Shown here: piece by piece, positions 1 through 11,705 of the stretch
Layout: each line of letters opens with the position of its first letter
Numbering within the stretch: the first letter of the stretch is position 1
Assembly (NCBI RefSeq): GCF_963678975.1
Contig: NC_089273.1
Span: 27,967,073 to 28,031,072 of the forward strand
Source: Dysidea avara
Taxonomy: Eukaryota; Porifera; Demospongiae; Dictyoceratida; Dysideidae
DNA: 64,000 bases
Direction of reading: 5' to 3'
Translations under genes and position numbers: made by a program
Notes under the pieces: generated by a model
What the model saw: the letters and a program-made list of their open reading frames with translations, nothing else
Told to the model about the DNA's origin: nothing
Database searches by the model: none

Positions 1-695
1 TACTGACTCTCTATACACATGTACGTATGCGCACATAAGCTTTAGGCTCCTTAATATTGCTGTAATACATGATTGTATTGCAATTAGAACATAATTATAC
101 CATTAACATAAAATTATTGTGCCAAGGGGGAATATTTCACAGCTTATAATACAGCAAAAATAGGGTTCCAATACTGCATACTTACTGTATACAAACTCCA
201 TCTTTAGTCAGTATCGGAACAACTAATTCAAAAAAATCCCTATAGCGAGACAAAACGGGCCACAAACCTATAAATGATTCTGATGCTATTTTGAATCAGT
301 ATTGGGGCCTGTGGTCTGATGTTGTCAGAGCATACTAGATAAAATCATTAGTTCCAACACCAAAACTTAGATGGAATAAATACAGGAAGTATTTGCATAA
401 GGTGTAATCAGATTACACTAAGCATATGTGAAATATCAAACCTTCATGACTTATGGAATTTTCAGCCGTTATTGGATAGTTAATTAGCTTCACAATACAA
501 GTTATAAAATGTAAAATTGATATTCCATTTTAGTAGTGAAATAACACCTGTTGAATTTAGTTTGTACCCACGTGCTCTATTGTACCGACCCATGAGTTGG
601 TCACATAATATCTACTCTAAAATACATGCTAAGTTTTTGTTGAACTATTAAACATACTACATCATCCACAAAACCATGTACGTAATTTAAAATTT

Positions 696-926
696 GGTCA
701 CTGGATTTGTGAAAAGGAGTCTTCCACACCCATTCAATCTACACAATTCATAGCATCAGGTGAAGATAGGGTATTGACTTGAAATTTGGTCAGCGTATGG
801 TGGGCACCAACACAGTTTAATGAATGGAGAAATTTCTGGCTTAAATGTTACTTGGACACTAAGTTATGGTCTAGCAAGTTCATAGAATCAGATGTGTATG
901 AAAGATCCTTTTTTGTAAATCTGGTC
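696..926. mobile_element. Small inverted-repeat element, GGTCACTGGATTTG type
   Basis: The left end reads GGTCACTGGATTTGTGAAAA and the right end is its imperfect reverse complement (AAAGGATC...AAATCTGGTC). AAATT-like bases flank both sides. About 230 bp, non-coding. The same family is at 10122-10371, 13032-13264 and 17247-17488. It is a MITE by structure; the superfamily is not determined. Confidence 0.65.
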
Positions 927-1141
927 AAATTGTCATTTGATAATCAAAACAAATTGTTAATTATGGCACACCACCGATGCTGCCATTAACTAAGTATGTG
1001 CACAGTAGTTACAGGCTAGCTATTGACACCACTGTGCAAAACTAGTCTATATATAATTATATCAAGCAATCTGCATGGGCCGGGGAACTGCTAAATGAGT
1101 GTATCTCTGTTGTTGATCCACCATATATGTACATGATCTAA

Positions 1142-1378
1142 CACTGCTTGAAGGTTCTTAGTTTACTAATTTGTTAAGATGCCTTACTGTAGCTATACTG
1201 AGAGTAAAGTGTCAGTAAACTTAAGTATATGGAACATAATTGTTTTACTAAGTTTTAAACTCTCAGTAAAACATCAGTGAATGCGGGGTTACTGAAAAAC
1301 TACTAAAATAACAAACAATTAACTGTTCCATATACTGGGGATATACCACTGTAGTAAACTAAGATACTTCAAGCAGTG
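1142..1378. mobile_element. MITE with TAA target duplication (PIF/Harbinger-like)
   Basis: The 237-bp element starts CACTGCTTGAAG and ends with the reverse complement CTTCAAGCAGTG. The inverted similarity runs on for about 28 bp, through CTTAGTTTACTA. TAA flanks it at 1139-1141 and 1379-1381. Duplication copy 2 holds the empty site with a single TAA near 13480. A 3-bp TWA duplication is the PIF/Harbinger hallmark. No coding capacity is visible, so it is a non-autonomous element. Confidence 0.88.
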
Positions 1379-1711
1379 TAAAATGTAACAGAGTTCATAG
1401 TGATTGCAATTTAAAACCATAATCGAGTCCATCACTGACTCTATATTGCATACTATCTGTTACTCATGATTAGGTTTCACACATGTACATCCTCCACAAA
1501 ACAGCATACAAATGTAATAGCTATAATGGATCTGCTTAACGTAAGGCACTGTAGCTATCAGCTACATATTTCCCAAACTACATAACTATACATGCAGTGT
1601 AGTTACAACAGTCAATGTGGCAGCTGCTCACAAACTCAATTTTAAGATTTCTGCAGCTAATTATATGATTTATGGAGCCATTAAAGCAGCCCATGCCATG
1701 GCATAGTTATA

Positions 1712-1961
1712 TGTGACTGGGCCTGCGAAAATAGGGCATGTGGGCACATGATTTTTGCCTACTTTTTCAAACTTCCATCGCTTGTAACTCTTTGTACCAT
1801 TATGCTATGGCAATGTAATTTTCAGCTCGTAGTAAGTATTTAATTGGCTTTATGATATAAGTTACAGAATTCAACTATTCTGTTCAGTACTGAGATATGA
1901 TCTGTAGAATGACGGGGTGTAGTTTGTGCCCACGTGCTCTGTTTTTCCAGGTCCAGTCACA
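1712..1961. mobile_element. 250-bp TGTGAC-ended MITE, subtype with GCATGTGGGCAC
   Basis: The left end TGTGACTGGGCCTGCGAAAA followed by GGGCATGTGGGCAC is mirrored at the right by GTGCCCACGTGCTC...CAGTCACA. It is present in both duplication copies (13810-14054). A further member lies at 43435-43683, and a one-ended relic lies near 440-605. Flanking TA/AT bases make the exact target duplication ambiguous. Confidence 0.8.
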
Positions 1962-2033
1962 TAATATCAATTTTATAAAGCCACATTTACACATGGTCGC
2001 AATTACATATACATAGACAAAACACTATATGCT

Positions 2034-2077
2034 ATCAAGAGTATATAATGGGGAGGGCCCCATTATATACTCTTGAT
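2034..2077. repeat. 44-bp perfect hairpin inserted in copy 1 only
   Basis: Arms of 20 bp (ATCAAGAGTATATAATGGGG and its exact complement) surround a 4-base loop. GCT flanks both sides. Duplication copy 2 has a single GCT with no hairpin near 14113, so this is a clean insertion with a possible 3-bp duplication. Confidence 0.9.
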
Positions 2078-2815
2078 GCTACTACTCCACACTGATTGCT
2101 TCAGCACTAGATTGAGACAGTATGTACTAAACTGGCCCTGTAAAAGCTGAACATGAACGAGTATAATATGTCAAATGCCAATCCAAGGCTATCGATATTA
2201 TCACTAAAAATGCTATTGTTGAATGTTGCCAATTTGTTGTGACTAAATGTTTTAACACTATTGAGGATGCTCAACCTGGCATTGTTTGTAATGTTTGTTG
2301 TTCTTTAAAGTTGTTCTGAACGAATATTTGTCCCATTACTTGCAGCTAAATGTGATAAATTTATTCTTGGCTTGAAGGTTAGCACTGATTTCACCCTGCT
2401 AGCTATTATATATGCTTATTTTATTCAAATATCTAACCTATTCAAATAATGTTCTTTTTGCTTTATACCCATGCATGCTGTAGCTAGTCAGTCTAGTTGT
2501 CAAGCTGTTTATAATTTTACTTGCTTGACATTATACTTCTCCCTGTAATAGCTGTTTGTACAAATGCATTTGCCAAATCAATTATATATATTAAACATTA
2601 ATTTTAATGTTGATCAATCAATATAATAACACAACCAGTTCGCCATGTGACACAACTGGTTCTCTTATCAACCTCCGTGTAATGATGGTGGTTGCTTTGG
2701 TAAGTCGTGCAGGGTTCCACAGTTCTCCTATATTTTTAAAACAAGACTATTGATATGTATATCCACAGATTGTGGCTCCCCTGATTGCATGAGGCTTAGA
2801 GGACAGACACCTGGG

Positions 2816-3253
2816 TAGGGACCAGCCGATTATGCTCATTATTTTACCTATTATGCTATGCTGCACTGCTCAAAATTTTGCCTATTATTTAATGCCCAAT
2901 ATTTACCTATTATGCTCAAATTATACTAATATTTATACCTCAGTTCTTATGTTTTTCTAGTAAATTTGCACTTTATGGGAAAACAGTAAGTTGCTGAAGC
3001 ATAGACTCTAAATCCCTGCTTGTCAAAATCCATGTCACGGAAAAGATCGATATACTCTAATAGAACAGTCAGCTGTCTAATATTTTCTGACTGTTCTATT
3101 AGAGTATATCAATCTTATTCTGTTATATGTATTGTGATAAGCAAGAATTTATGGTAATGCACAAGTGTTCTACCTATTATGCTAGCATTATGCTCAATGC
3201 TTTCAGGTACCTATTATGCTCATTATTATGCCAGCATAATCGGCGGGTCCCTA
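2816..3253. mobile_element. Non-autonomous hAT-like element
   Basis: 438 bp with inverted ends TAGGGACC.GCCGATTATGCT. It is flanked by an exact 8-bp duplication CACCTGGG (2808-2815 and 3254-3261), and copy 2 has the uninterrupted site near 14862. The 8-bp duplication and TAGGGA ends fit hAT. Inside, 3045-3114 forms a hairpin whose two arms each carry the dispersed CTCTATTAGAG motif. A repeated CTATTATGCTCA phrase lies near both ends. Confidence 0.92.
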
Positions 3254-3529
3254 CACCTGGGGGTTCCCAACTTTGAAGCCACAGGGATTTCTAAGGTCAT
3301 CCTACCAATCCTACTGAAACTATCACACCTCAAGCTAAACTCAAGTTGGAAGCTACTCATAGAACGGGTAATATTGGAGTATAAGTCTACTTGCATGTGG
3401 GTACATATCCTCCCCCAATGTAACTGTATGCACCATTAAAAATAATATTATAATGATTCTGTTATTCTTTTATTTGTACTGCTTTTACGCAGGATCTATA
3501 TACACAAATTTGAATGTAGTCTCCTAAAT

Positions 3530-3740
3530 CTAGAGATGAGCTTTGGGCGGGGACAGACTTTTTTACACCATGTGGCTTTGATACATACCTTATCTGTGTG
3601 CTATTTCCGGCGCATGCGTTTGTGAGTCATCCTGATTATTGTTCACCTTTCTTTCACCTGTATTGCATTGTGGAACCTATTTACCATATTGCATCCACCT
3701 GGTCATCAACTATTAGTTATCAGTAAGTGATATTATTACA
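3530..3740 (+). promoter_or_regulatory. Candidate promoter and first splice donor (also at 15122-15332)
   Basis: Within 200 bp there is a GC box GGGCGGGGAC (3545-3554), an NRF-1-like GGCGCATGCGTT (3609-3620), an AP-1-like TGAGTCAT (3622-3629) and a consensus splice donor GTAAGT (3723-3728). The duplicate copy keeps all of these. This resembles a TATA-less animal promoter with a short non-coding first exon. No downstream coding exon is recognised, so it may be a relic. Confidence 0.3.
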
Positions 3741-4095
3741 TACACATGCAATTATCTCCCAAAATTAACCTTGTTTAACTAGTTCCATTTCTATTTGTAG
3801 ATTGCATTTAATTAACTGTAATTACATACATATTAACAAGAGTGAACTCTTGCCAGTGGCTATTTACTATAAACTAGCTGAACATTCCCACTAGTTCATG
3901 TTGTCCCTCATCTTGTGCAGTTGGCAACATATCATTTCTGCAGTATAGTAATTAAAATGAATAAGTTGTATTTGAACATTATGAAAAACCCAAGCAATAA
4001 TATTTATTGTTATGTAACAAAGTGTTCTACTGTAGTTACATCAGTAACATAATGAAATAGGCTATACGTATATTAAATAATAACACAGCAAAAAA

Positions 4096-4400
4096 TACCA
4101 CATTTCCGGCGGTTATATCGGTACAGGAAATGTCAAGGAAATTTTTTGCTTTACATTTCTGACACATTTCCTGTACTTCTACATATCACTCTTCCATCTA
4201 ATTTCCAGTTGTGCAGGAAATTCCACAACCAAATTTTGTCAAGGAGTTCTTTGTTCACATTTCCGGAACATTTCCTGTACTAGTACATACCACCTGTCCA
4301 GGTGATTTCCAGTTATGCAGAAATTTCAAGGTAATTTGTTTACATTTCTGGTGCATTTTCTGTATTAGTACATATCACCTGTTACGGTAGTTTGCAGTTA
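4096..4400. repeat. Subterminal tandem repeats, left end of the 3.0-kb element
   Basis: Three degenerate units of roughly 100-115 bp repeat the phrase ACATTTC.G..CATTTCCTGTA followed by TACATA.CACCTGT and ATTTCCAGTT.TGCAGGAAA. Similar AGGAAATGT words recur in inverted order at 7005-7100 near the right end. Such subterminal arrays are typical transposase-binding regions; that role is inferred. Confidence 0.75.
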
Positions 4401-5661
4401 GGCATGTAATATAAGTTTGACACATGCCACTTTTACTGTCATTGATTTGAAGTTACTATGGAATTTTAAATTGATTTGGTTACACTTCAGCTCAAATTAC
4501 TGTAGAATTTTGCAATAATTTTATTTTCAGTTTGTACTATGCAGTTTAACTGGTATAGCTAAAGGTAGAATTATTACATGAATATATCTGCATCCACTGA
4601 AAATTCTATCGTACACTTCACAGTTTTTGTTGTCTTGCAGAATATAGAAATTAACCCATGCACCAAACTTTAATCCCATGATCAATATACCTATATATGT
4701 AATAACAAATTATTACAGCTTGCAAAATGCTACATGCTGTTTGATATAATAGGTTTGCCACAATTTGTAATTGCTAGTAATGGTTAAACAGACAAATGGG
4801 TGGCTTTCCAGACACTCTCTATTGAGCCCCATTGGTAACCATGGCACAAAACAAAAAAACAAGCAACCTTTGCATAATTGCGTCACTTTGTATTATGAAT
4901 TACACAGGATCACCATAAAACTAAATAATATTATAGGCTGTTATGTGTCATCCCACAATAAGCAAAAAATCATTCTATCGATGGGCTGGAACAATTTTCT
5001 ATACACAGCGAACTGGGAAACTCATCTCCCATACATTTTCTACAGTACCTGTTGGAGCTTTAGCACACACCTTTCTACTCTTACCAGAGGAGTACCACTA
5101 TAACCAGGTCAACACATACTTATGCATACGAAACCAATGAAGCTACCATCCAGTAGCCACTACTGCTACTGGATCATAGCAGTAGTGGCTAGGATCCGTT
5201 GTGCCACTACAAATGCAATAAAATTTCTGGAATAAATTTATAGAATTCTCACCAGCATACGTATATGTAGCTAACTCAACTCAGATATTTTACTATCAGC
5301 AGCCACAAACTATAGGGTGGTCCATTGAGAGACTATTGACAATGAGTCAATGAAGGGGACTGAACGCCATTAGGAGCTATTATTGGCTACAAGAAGTACA
5401 AGTCTATTTAAGGTATAGTATTCCCACACAAATTATTGTAGTAAAACGACTCTACATAATGTATGAGTTTGACACTACATCAAATGGGGTGGACATTGTG
5501 ATGTGTGCTTTTGCTTTACATCTGATGCATAATTATACTTACATAGAATGCACTTAAAAGATTTTGGTGTAGCTATTTGTCAATTTCCAGTTTGGCTCAG
5601 TGGGAATTGCACATGCTGTCTAGCCAAAGCTGATCATACATGCCAAATTCTGTATCTAATT

Positions 5662-5808
5662 CTGGGGCGGATCCAGGGGGGTTCCAAAGGGCAGCTATTG
5701 TCAGCAGGTAATGACCTTTTCTCTTTTATTTTGGTCTTCAACTTACAGCTAGACTGAAGTTACAATTCAAAGTGGAACTCCCCTTTTAAAAGTCTGGATC
5801 CTCCCCTG
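5662..5808. mobile_element. 147-bp MITE nested in the 3.0-kb element
   Basis: Ends CTGGGGCGGATCCAG and (reverse) CAGGGGAGGATCCAG, flanked by TAATT at 5657-5661 and 5809-5813. Its right part is closely similar to the element at 31094-31340. A 5-bp duplication with CAGGGGCGGATC ends suggests a hAT-like family with a short target site. Confidence 0.8.
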
Positions 5809-6699
5809 TAATTATATAATCAACTCCTTCATTTATTACAGTAGCTACTACGTGTTTCAGCATGTCTCGGGCACTGAACCAGACTGCCAGTTGCTCACAG
5901 CACTAATCACCCGTGGGCACTGAAACCATCTCTGCCTCTGGATCCAGATTGCACTACTTGTCCTGAACAATTAAATTGATCAAACCTGATAAGTGTGAAC
6001 CAAAGTGTAACCAAACAAGACTACCAAGCAGGGCCAGCTCTGGCATAATAGAGTCAGGTGGGCCACCACAGTTGAGGGTATAGCAATTGTAGCATATTTT
6101 CAAGGGGTCTGGGGGCAGGCCCCCCCTTCCACCAGGAAAAATTTTTAAAAGATCATCACTCAAGAGATGCGGCAATCTGAAAGCATTTTAAGCGTAATTT
6201 AGTTGGGTGCTGACAGTTGCATGCTGCTCAATAGAATCTTTGAAGTAAGCTGAGTATACTGAAGGCCGGGTTGAAATGATATTAAGTAGCACACTCTTAC
6301 AGCTATAGCTAAGCTACTAAGTCTAAGTCCTTGCAATTAGGTTAAGGCTGCAGCACATGTTGCTGTCAGACCTTCAGTGCTGGTCACTGTAATGTGCTAA
6401 TAACAATAACGTGCAATTGTATGGCTTCTCGTACGTTAGTCTGTGCACTAGAGTTTAAATTGTATAGTTAACCATAGATTATAGCCCTCTATATAATCTA
6501 TGGTATAGCTACGTATAATATTTAGCTAGCTGTACATAATATGAGAGAAGATACTCTCTTTCTCTAGAGCAAAAGGTTGGGTGGGTCGCAAAGAGCAAGA
6601 ATTTTAACCGATCGATTTTGACCTAATAAGCGCACAACTTAATAGTTTCTTTTCTGACAAAAGTTGAGGCGTTTGTTATGCTGCGCAGGAACATTAAAA

Positions 6700-6989
6700 A
6701 TGGCGACGTTGGCAGGTGCTGGCAGAAAGTTGGAGAGAATCGAAGCGTTCTTCTGTGACATAGAGAAAGAGAAGACTCCGCAAGCAAGTATTGAAATAAA
6801 AAAAATGCCAGTGAAGCGGCCGTCTCGACTCGAGGGGTTCTGGACTCAACACTACTCGCACATCACCCGCCTACCTTAACAGCTATAATTCCATATGCAT
6901 ATGTGAAAAGGAATGGTATTATTGCCACTGCTTCTAATGTGAGGAAACAAACAAGCTCTTCTTACTACAACTCGGTGCAGGAAAACAAG
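6700..6989 (+). pseudogene. Exon-like segment captured in a transposon; gene not recognised
   Basis: A strong start context (AAAAATGGCGACG) opens a frame beginning MATLAGAGRKLERIEAFF that closes at a TAA at 6877. A second frame, open from 6795, continues past that point with VKRNGIIATASNVRKQTSSS and ends at a good splice donor (GTAGGC at 6990). A one-base slip in the A-run at 6797-6805 would join the two, so this may be one frameshifted exon. Base composition and CpG content are higher than in the flanks. It lies wholly inside the 3.0-kb element, which fits capture of a host 5' exon. No family is recognised. Alternatively it is part of the element's own decayed coding region. Confidence 0.35.
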
Positions 6990-7161
6990 GTAGGCATCAT
7001 TAGCAAATTTCCTGTACATTTCCATCTCCCGAATATGTACTGGAAATGTCACCTGTCCTGTATAGATTTCCTGCACATATCCTGCAACAGGAAATGCCAC
7101 TTTTTTTTTCCTGTGTAAGTTATCATGGTTACAGAAAACCCTGAAGAATGCAAGCACTTGT

Positions 7162-10121
7162 ACATCTGACCACACGTATTTCTACAGCCTTGTTACAATT
7201 TCAACAGAATACATACTGCACATATCTGTGTTGTATATGATTTGCAGGAGCTGATAGTTTTGTTCTGCTTCATTATAATTATTTGAACTATCATCAATCG
7301 TCTCCCACTTGCCAAGTATATGCAGTGCACAGGAAGACACATGCAGTATGCAAATCAATGAGTTTTGAATTGAGCCCACTCTTTAAAACTTTTAGAGAGA
7401 TGGATGAAAAGTAATTTTAGCTATTAGCTATTAACTACAGCCGGATATATTTTTGTTATCAAGTTGTGCATATGTGTTTCAAAATACTGAAATTGAAATA
7501 CTCTACATCGTGTAATTGTAATAGAGCTTTAATATCAAAGTTTTCTAAACTACTACCTAGAACTTCAGAGACTAAAGGAGAGGTTAGTTGTGACTAGTTG
7601 TAAATGATAGTTGACTAGTTGTGCATGGTGTTTGGACTAGGCATAAAAGTCAGGCTAAAACAGCAACAGGAAATAAAAGTGTAAGTCAGAATCACATAAT
7701 ATATGCACTATTAATCTTAATTCTCTTTTACAGTCTACTGCAGTGATTTGACTAAAGGTATACCTATACCTTGAGACAGCCGCTATTTTGACTAAAATTG
7801 CCTTATGATCCCACTTGTAGTTGTGGTTTTAATTTTAGTTTCTTTTTTTTACTATTGAAATAAAATCTATAACAACGATATACAGAAACACAGCTTGTAC
7901 TGTATGTAGCTAACTACAGTGTGGACTATATATTTTTAAGTTTGATCCTTCAAAACGTGATTACAAGCAAACATGCTGATTCAGAAGTACCAATGCATGG
8001 ATGGAAGATATAAATGTCTACAGTACCAAATCATACACATGATAATATAAATTTTTAAGTTGCAGTGCTTATGAAGACAATGAAGAGCTGAACCTAGATC
8101 TGTGCAAAGGAGTGTAATAGCCTTTCCAATTGCTGTACCTGGCAACCCATAACTTGGTAAAGTACTAGCTTGAATTTTGGTCATGCCGCATGTACTCTTA
8201 ACCTACTGTTATTTTGGTATAATTTGAAGGTGATACGTAGGTTAAACACTAATGATTAGTCAAACTTGGAAATTTGGAAAGGCTATAAGACCCCTTTTCG
8301 CAGATCCAGTCACATTATTTTATAATTACATGCTGTGCATGAATGCAGTTGTTTCTGAGATTTGTTCACCAAGGATATGAGCGAGGATCTACATGGCTAT
8401 ACCTGAAAATGGTGAGTAGCTAACTTGTTGTAATGCACTATATACTTGTATGGCCAGATTTTGTGATTTTTTCAGTCTACAAAATTACTTTATCCCAAAC
8501 TGCACCTTAATCTGACATGTTTATGGCTATCTGTGAACAAATGCAAAACCCATAATTATATACACTATGGTGAAGTGTCTCAGAGTACCAGCAGAATAAG
8601 CTCTGTTAAACTGGCAAGTTACTATTGTTGATACAATTGACATTTTTCAAGCTTTAAATACACTAACTTGTCACAACTCTGGCTATTTCACTGGCAAACG
8701 GCACTAGTTGAAAGCATGTCCCAGCTAGCCACACAGTCTCCTGTGTGGCTCAATAGCTTCAAAATTAAGCACCACAGACCATCAAAATTTGGTAGAGTTA
8801 TTAAGCATTTCCAAGAGTAAACAATGAACTATTGAGATTACTCTATAATGTAATCTTCTTTAAACTTCAGAGTTAGATAGGCTTGAAATGAAAGTGCATA
8901 AAACTTTGCATGTTGAACTACACCATCACAGGCTATCACAAAAGCTTATTGACATAGATCAAGTTGTACATTTTGGGCTACCCTAAAATAGCCCATTAAG
9001 TGTATAATATGGACTTTAACAAACTTTTTTGTGCATCTCGGACCTTTCTCGGTTCAGCATCACCTTAAAGGTATTGTTGCTATGAGCCTAGATACATGCA
9101 TTTTGTACTAAATCCTACAAACTATGCACCCTAGTACAATTAAGTTGTTAGCAATTTGTAATTGCATGTATAATCACCATACGTACAGTTGTCAAGCAAT
9201 TCTAGTTGTAATCACCATACGCACACCCAGGCTGTGGGAAAATTGCCCACAGACTGTCAATGCAGACTTGTTGCATTAAATATTTAGCCTATAAATAAAA
9301 ATAATATATTAATGAATGTAAGACCACGAAAAGTTATTTATATGTTTCTAGTTTCCTTACTGGTCATTTTTTGCTAATTTTAAATCTGTTTGAAAGTTTT
9401 ATGCCTTGTAAACACTCTTTTCTTATAAAGATGCAATAATATTATTAAGTTTGTTCTCCCTATAATTCCATGTACTACTAGGTAGTAGTAAAAAAAATCC
9501 TGGTCACCTGGTCAATTTTGAGGAATTGGTAGGATCAGACACATTCTAATTAACTTTAAATTTGCACAGCTTAAAATTGGCCTATATAGAAGATTTGGCC
9601 GTTAAGCCATACAGCAACAGCCACAACATACAGTGAAAAACAAAGTACACAGTGTGTCTAAAAGTATTTCTGGCAGACTTGATGGTAATACTTTATCATT
9701 TCACTGCTTAAACTTGTCATGAGATAATAAGCTAAGTATTTAATTTAATCCAAAGATATCATGATCATATTACATAGTACTACAGACTATAGTACAGATA
9801 TTAATACGATAAAACAAAACGTAGATAAACTTGACAGCACGCACTAGTATGCAATCAACCCATACACAGGAAAGCAGTGACAACAAAATGATGAACTCCA
9901 GCCTCCAGGTACAATTCCTAGTAGTAAAGTCCCAATGACATGAGGATGACGATGTACCTGAAGTGGAACCATTCTTTATGACATGTTGTTATCTGTCAGC
10001 ACAGTTCATCAAGTGTAAACAGTGGAATAGCAATAACTAACAAACTTTCAATATACTCATATCAATTTTCTTTCATTGATATAACACACACATACATAGT
10101 AAAACTTTTTCATTGCATAAA
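7162..10121. other. Gene-free AT-rich stretch
   Basis: No credible coding frame or complete transposon is visible. The bases at 8291-8325 match one end of the TGTGAC MITE family (CCCCTTTTCGCAGATCCAGT) without a left partner. A phrase TAATCACCATACG is duplicated at 9172 and 9211. Confidence 0.6.
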
Positions 10122-10371
10122 TGTGACCGGATTTGTGAAAAGGTACCTTTTCCACACATTTGACATACCAGCAAACAAAACGATGTAACACCTGACTCCT
10201 TATACTGATTTACTTGCTCTTAGTATCACAATGTAGCCAGATACTGTAGCTACATTCATCGAAACTTTCAAGCAATTATACGCCATGATCAAAAAGTTAT
10301 GAAGCTTTAAAGTTCAACAAATGGGTCAAATTTTGTGTGTGAAAAGGTACCTTTTTGCAAATCCGGTCACA
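10122..10371. mobile_element. 250-bp TGTGAC-ended MITE, GGATTTG subtype
   Basis: Inverted ends TGTGACCGGATTTGTGAAAA and (reverse) TGTGACCGGATTTGCAAAAA both continue with GGTACCTTTT. AAAT flanks both sides. Complete, non-coding; the clearest member of its subtype in the window. Confidence 0.85.
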
Positions 10372-11535
10372 AATTATGTTTTTTCACTTTGTTCTCATGG
10401 TGGAATGTCATGTTTATACCATAGCATTTCATAGCTTAATAGAACAGTTATGTTTCCATGACCTTTCATGTACATGTACTATTATTTTCATAAATTTCAC
10501 AACATTTTCATTTGAATTTTCATCACTGTGTTATGTGTACACTGTAATGGGCTTTTCATAGTACATGAAACTTGCAAATTTTATGGATTGCAACCTATAA
10601 ACTATATGCATTATTATCATGGGTATTTCAAGTTTTTAAACATTATGCATATAAAAATAGTGCAGACTTAAGAGAGTCCAGTTTTGATCTCATCCTCCAA
10701 ATTCATCATGTTTATTAAGTAGGGTGGAGGTTTAGCCATGGCAGTTAAACTGACAACATAGCAATCCTAAGTAGCTGATGGTCTGCCTTTAGTAGTCAGA
10801 TCTCAATTTTTCTGTTTCATACAGTTTGTGTTGAGCTGATTGAAAGCATAGATGATATACCCTCTATACTGTATATTTGTGTGTAGAACACTACATGAAA
10901 GTTATAGTGCTTATTACACAATGTACAGATTATTTAAAATTAATAGATCCAGGAGAAGAGATTAATAAAAATAATTGAGTGGTTTTACTAACTGTGGGTG
11001 CTGATGTTTGATTGGGAGAAGTTTGTAGCAAACTATATCCTTTTATTTCAGCAAGATGCCAGGTACATAATTCACAGCAAAAATGCCTCCATTTCCTTTG
11101 TAACTGCAAAATTACTATATCTAAAGAAAGGTGCCACTTATTAGGCCAGTTATATACATAAAACTGTTTCAATTGGAAAAGGAGAGGTTGCACCACTTCA
11201 GTAATTATGCCTTCATTCTGTAACAACTTTATCCTACATAGTACAGTATGTATGTATCTGTGCAGACCGCAATCTCATAACCACATGCACAAGCTCTATC
11301 ATTTTGTTTAACATCTGTAGTAATATTTTTGAAGCTTGTGTAAGTGAGTTGTAAAATGATACCGATCAAAAGGCTGAAAGATGCATCACTTACTCCTACA
11401 GTATAATACTGTATGTATTGTTCATGTGGCTTTGCAGTTTGCAAATGTAGCTACCTCTATCCGTTGACAATAAGGTATACAGCATTAATAATGAGCAAGC
11501 AGGTACAAAACTAAAGATAGCACGCCAAGAGTATA
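10372..11535. other. Gene-free AT-rich stretch
   Basis: Only short chance frames on both strands. No inverted-repeat element or coding relic was recognised. Confidence 0.5.
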
Positions 11536-11705
11536 GGGGGTAGTAGTAGTTCAGGTGATAGGGTACACATCTGCCTGGTGATCGAGAGGTCCCAAGTTTG
11601 ATGACTTACCACAACTGTTAGTACCTTGAGCAAGAAACCTTATCACCATTGCTCCAGCCACCTAGCTGTTAAACCAGGAACATGTTGTATATGTGCAATT
11701 CAGGG
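11536..11705 (+). mobile_element. tRNA-derived SINE, degenerate
   Basis: The head resembles a tRNA gene: an A-box-like TAGTTCAGGTGATAGGG near 11548-11564, then CTGCCTGGTGATCGAGAGGT and a weak B-box (CAAGTTTGATGA near 11593). After the head, TACCTTGAGCAAGAAACCTT...ATTGCTCCAGCCACCTAGCTG resembles the conserved central domain shared by many invertebrate tRNA-SINEs. It is too decayed to be a tRNA gene. The tail end is not sharply defined. Confidence 0.7.

Larger units (their letters stand above)
4084..7115. mobile_element. 3.0-kb TAA-duplicating element (PIF/Harbinger-like)
   Basis: Ends CACAGCAAAAAATACCACAT and, on the other strand, CACAGGAAAAAAAAAGTGGC form imperfect terminal inverted repeats, and both continue into CATTTCC. 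TAA flanks it at 4081-4083 and 7116-7118. Duplication copy 2 carries the empty site with one TAA (15674-15676). Subterminal GTACAGGAAATGT-type repeats occur at both ends. No transposase frame is seen, so it looks non-autonomous despite its size. It contains a nested MITE (5662-5808), hairpins at 5154-5191 and 6471-6504, and an exon-like segment (6700-6989). Confidence 0.85.
1..7161 (+). repeat. Segmental duplication, copy 1 (interrupted)
   Basis: This block matches 12331-15715 base for base over kilobases with scattered substitutions and small indels. It may extend beyond the left edge of the window. Homology ends just after a shared TTACAGAAAACCCTGAAG stretch near 7161. Four segments are absent from the other copy: 1142-1378, 2034-2077, 2816-3253 and 4084-7115. 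Each has transposon-like or hairpin ends, so they are later insertions into this copy. With them removed, the two copies are about equal in length (3.4 kb). No intact gene is visible in the shared sequence. Small elements at 696-926 and 1712-1961 are present in both copies and so predate the duplication. Confidence 0.93.

Noticed and set aside
4096-4400. CRISPR-like array
   Set aside because: Only three degenerate units with diverged repeats, in a eukaryotic transposon end; no spacers or cas genes.
4084-7115. Complete autonomous transposon
   Set aside because: No frame with a transposase or Myb-like signature is present in any of the six frames.
1-7161. Duplication as one giant transposon
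   Set aside because: The visible block ends (TACTGACTCTC and GAATGCAAGCA) are not inverted or direct repeats of each other, and the left end may lie outside the window.
11536-11610. Functional tRNA gene
   Set aside because: The B box is degenerate, the acceptor stem does not pair, and SINE-like sequence follows directly.
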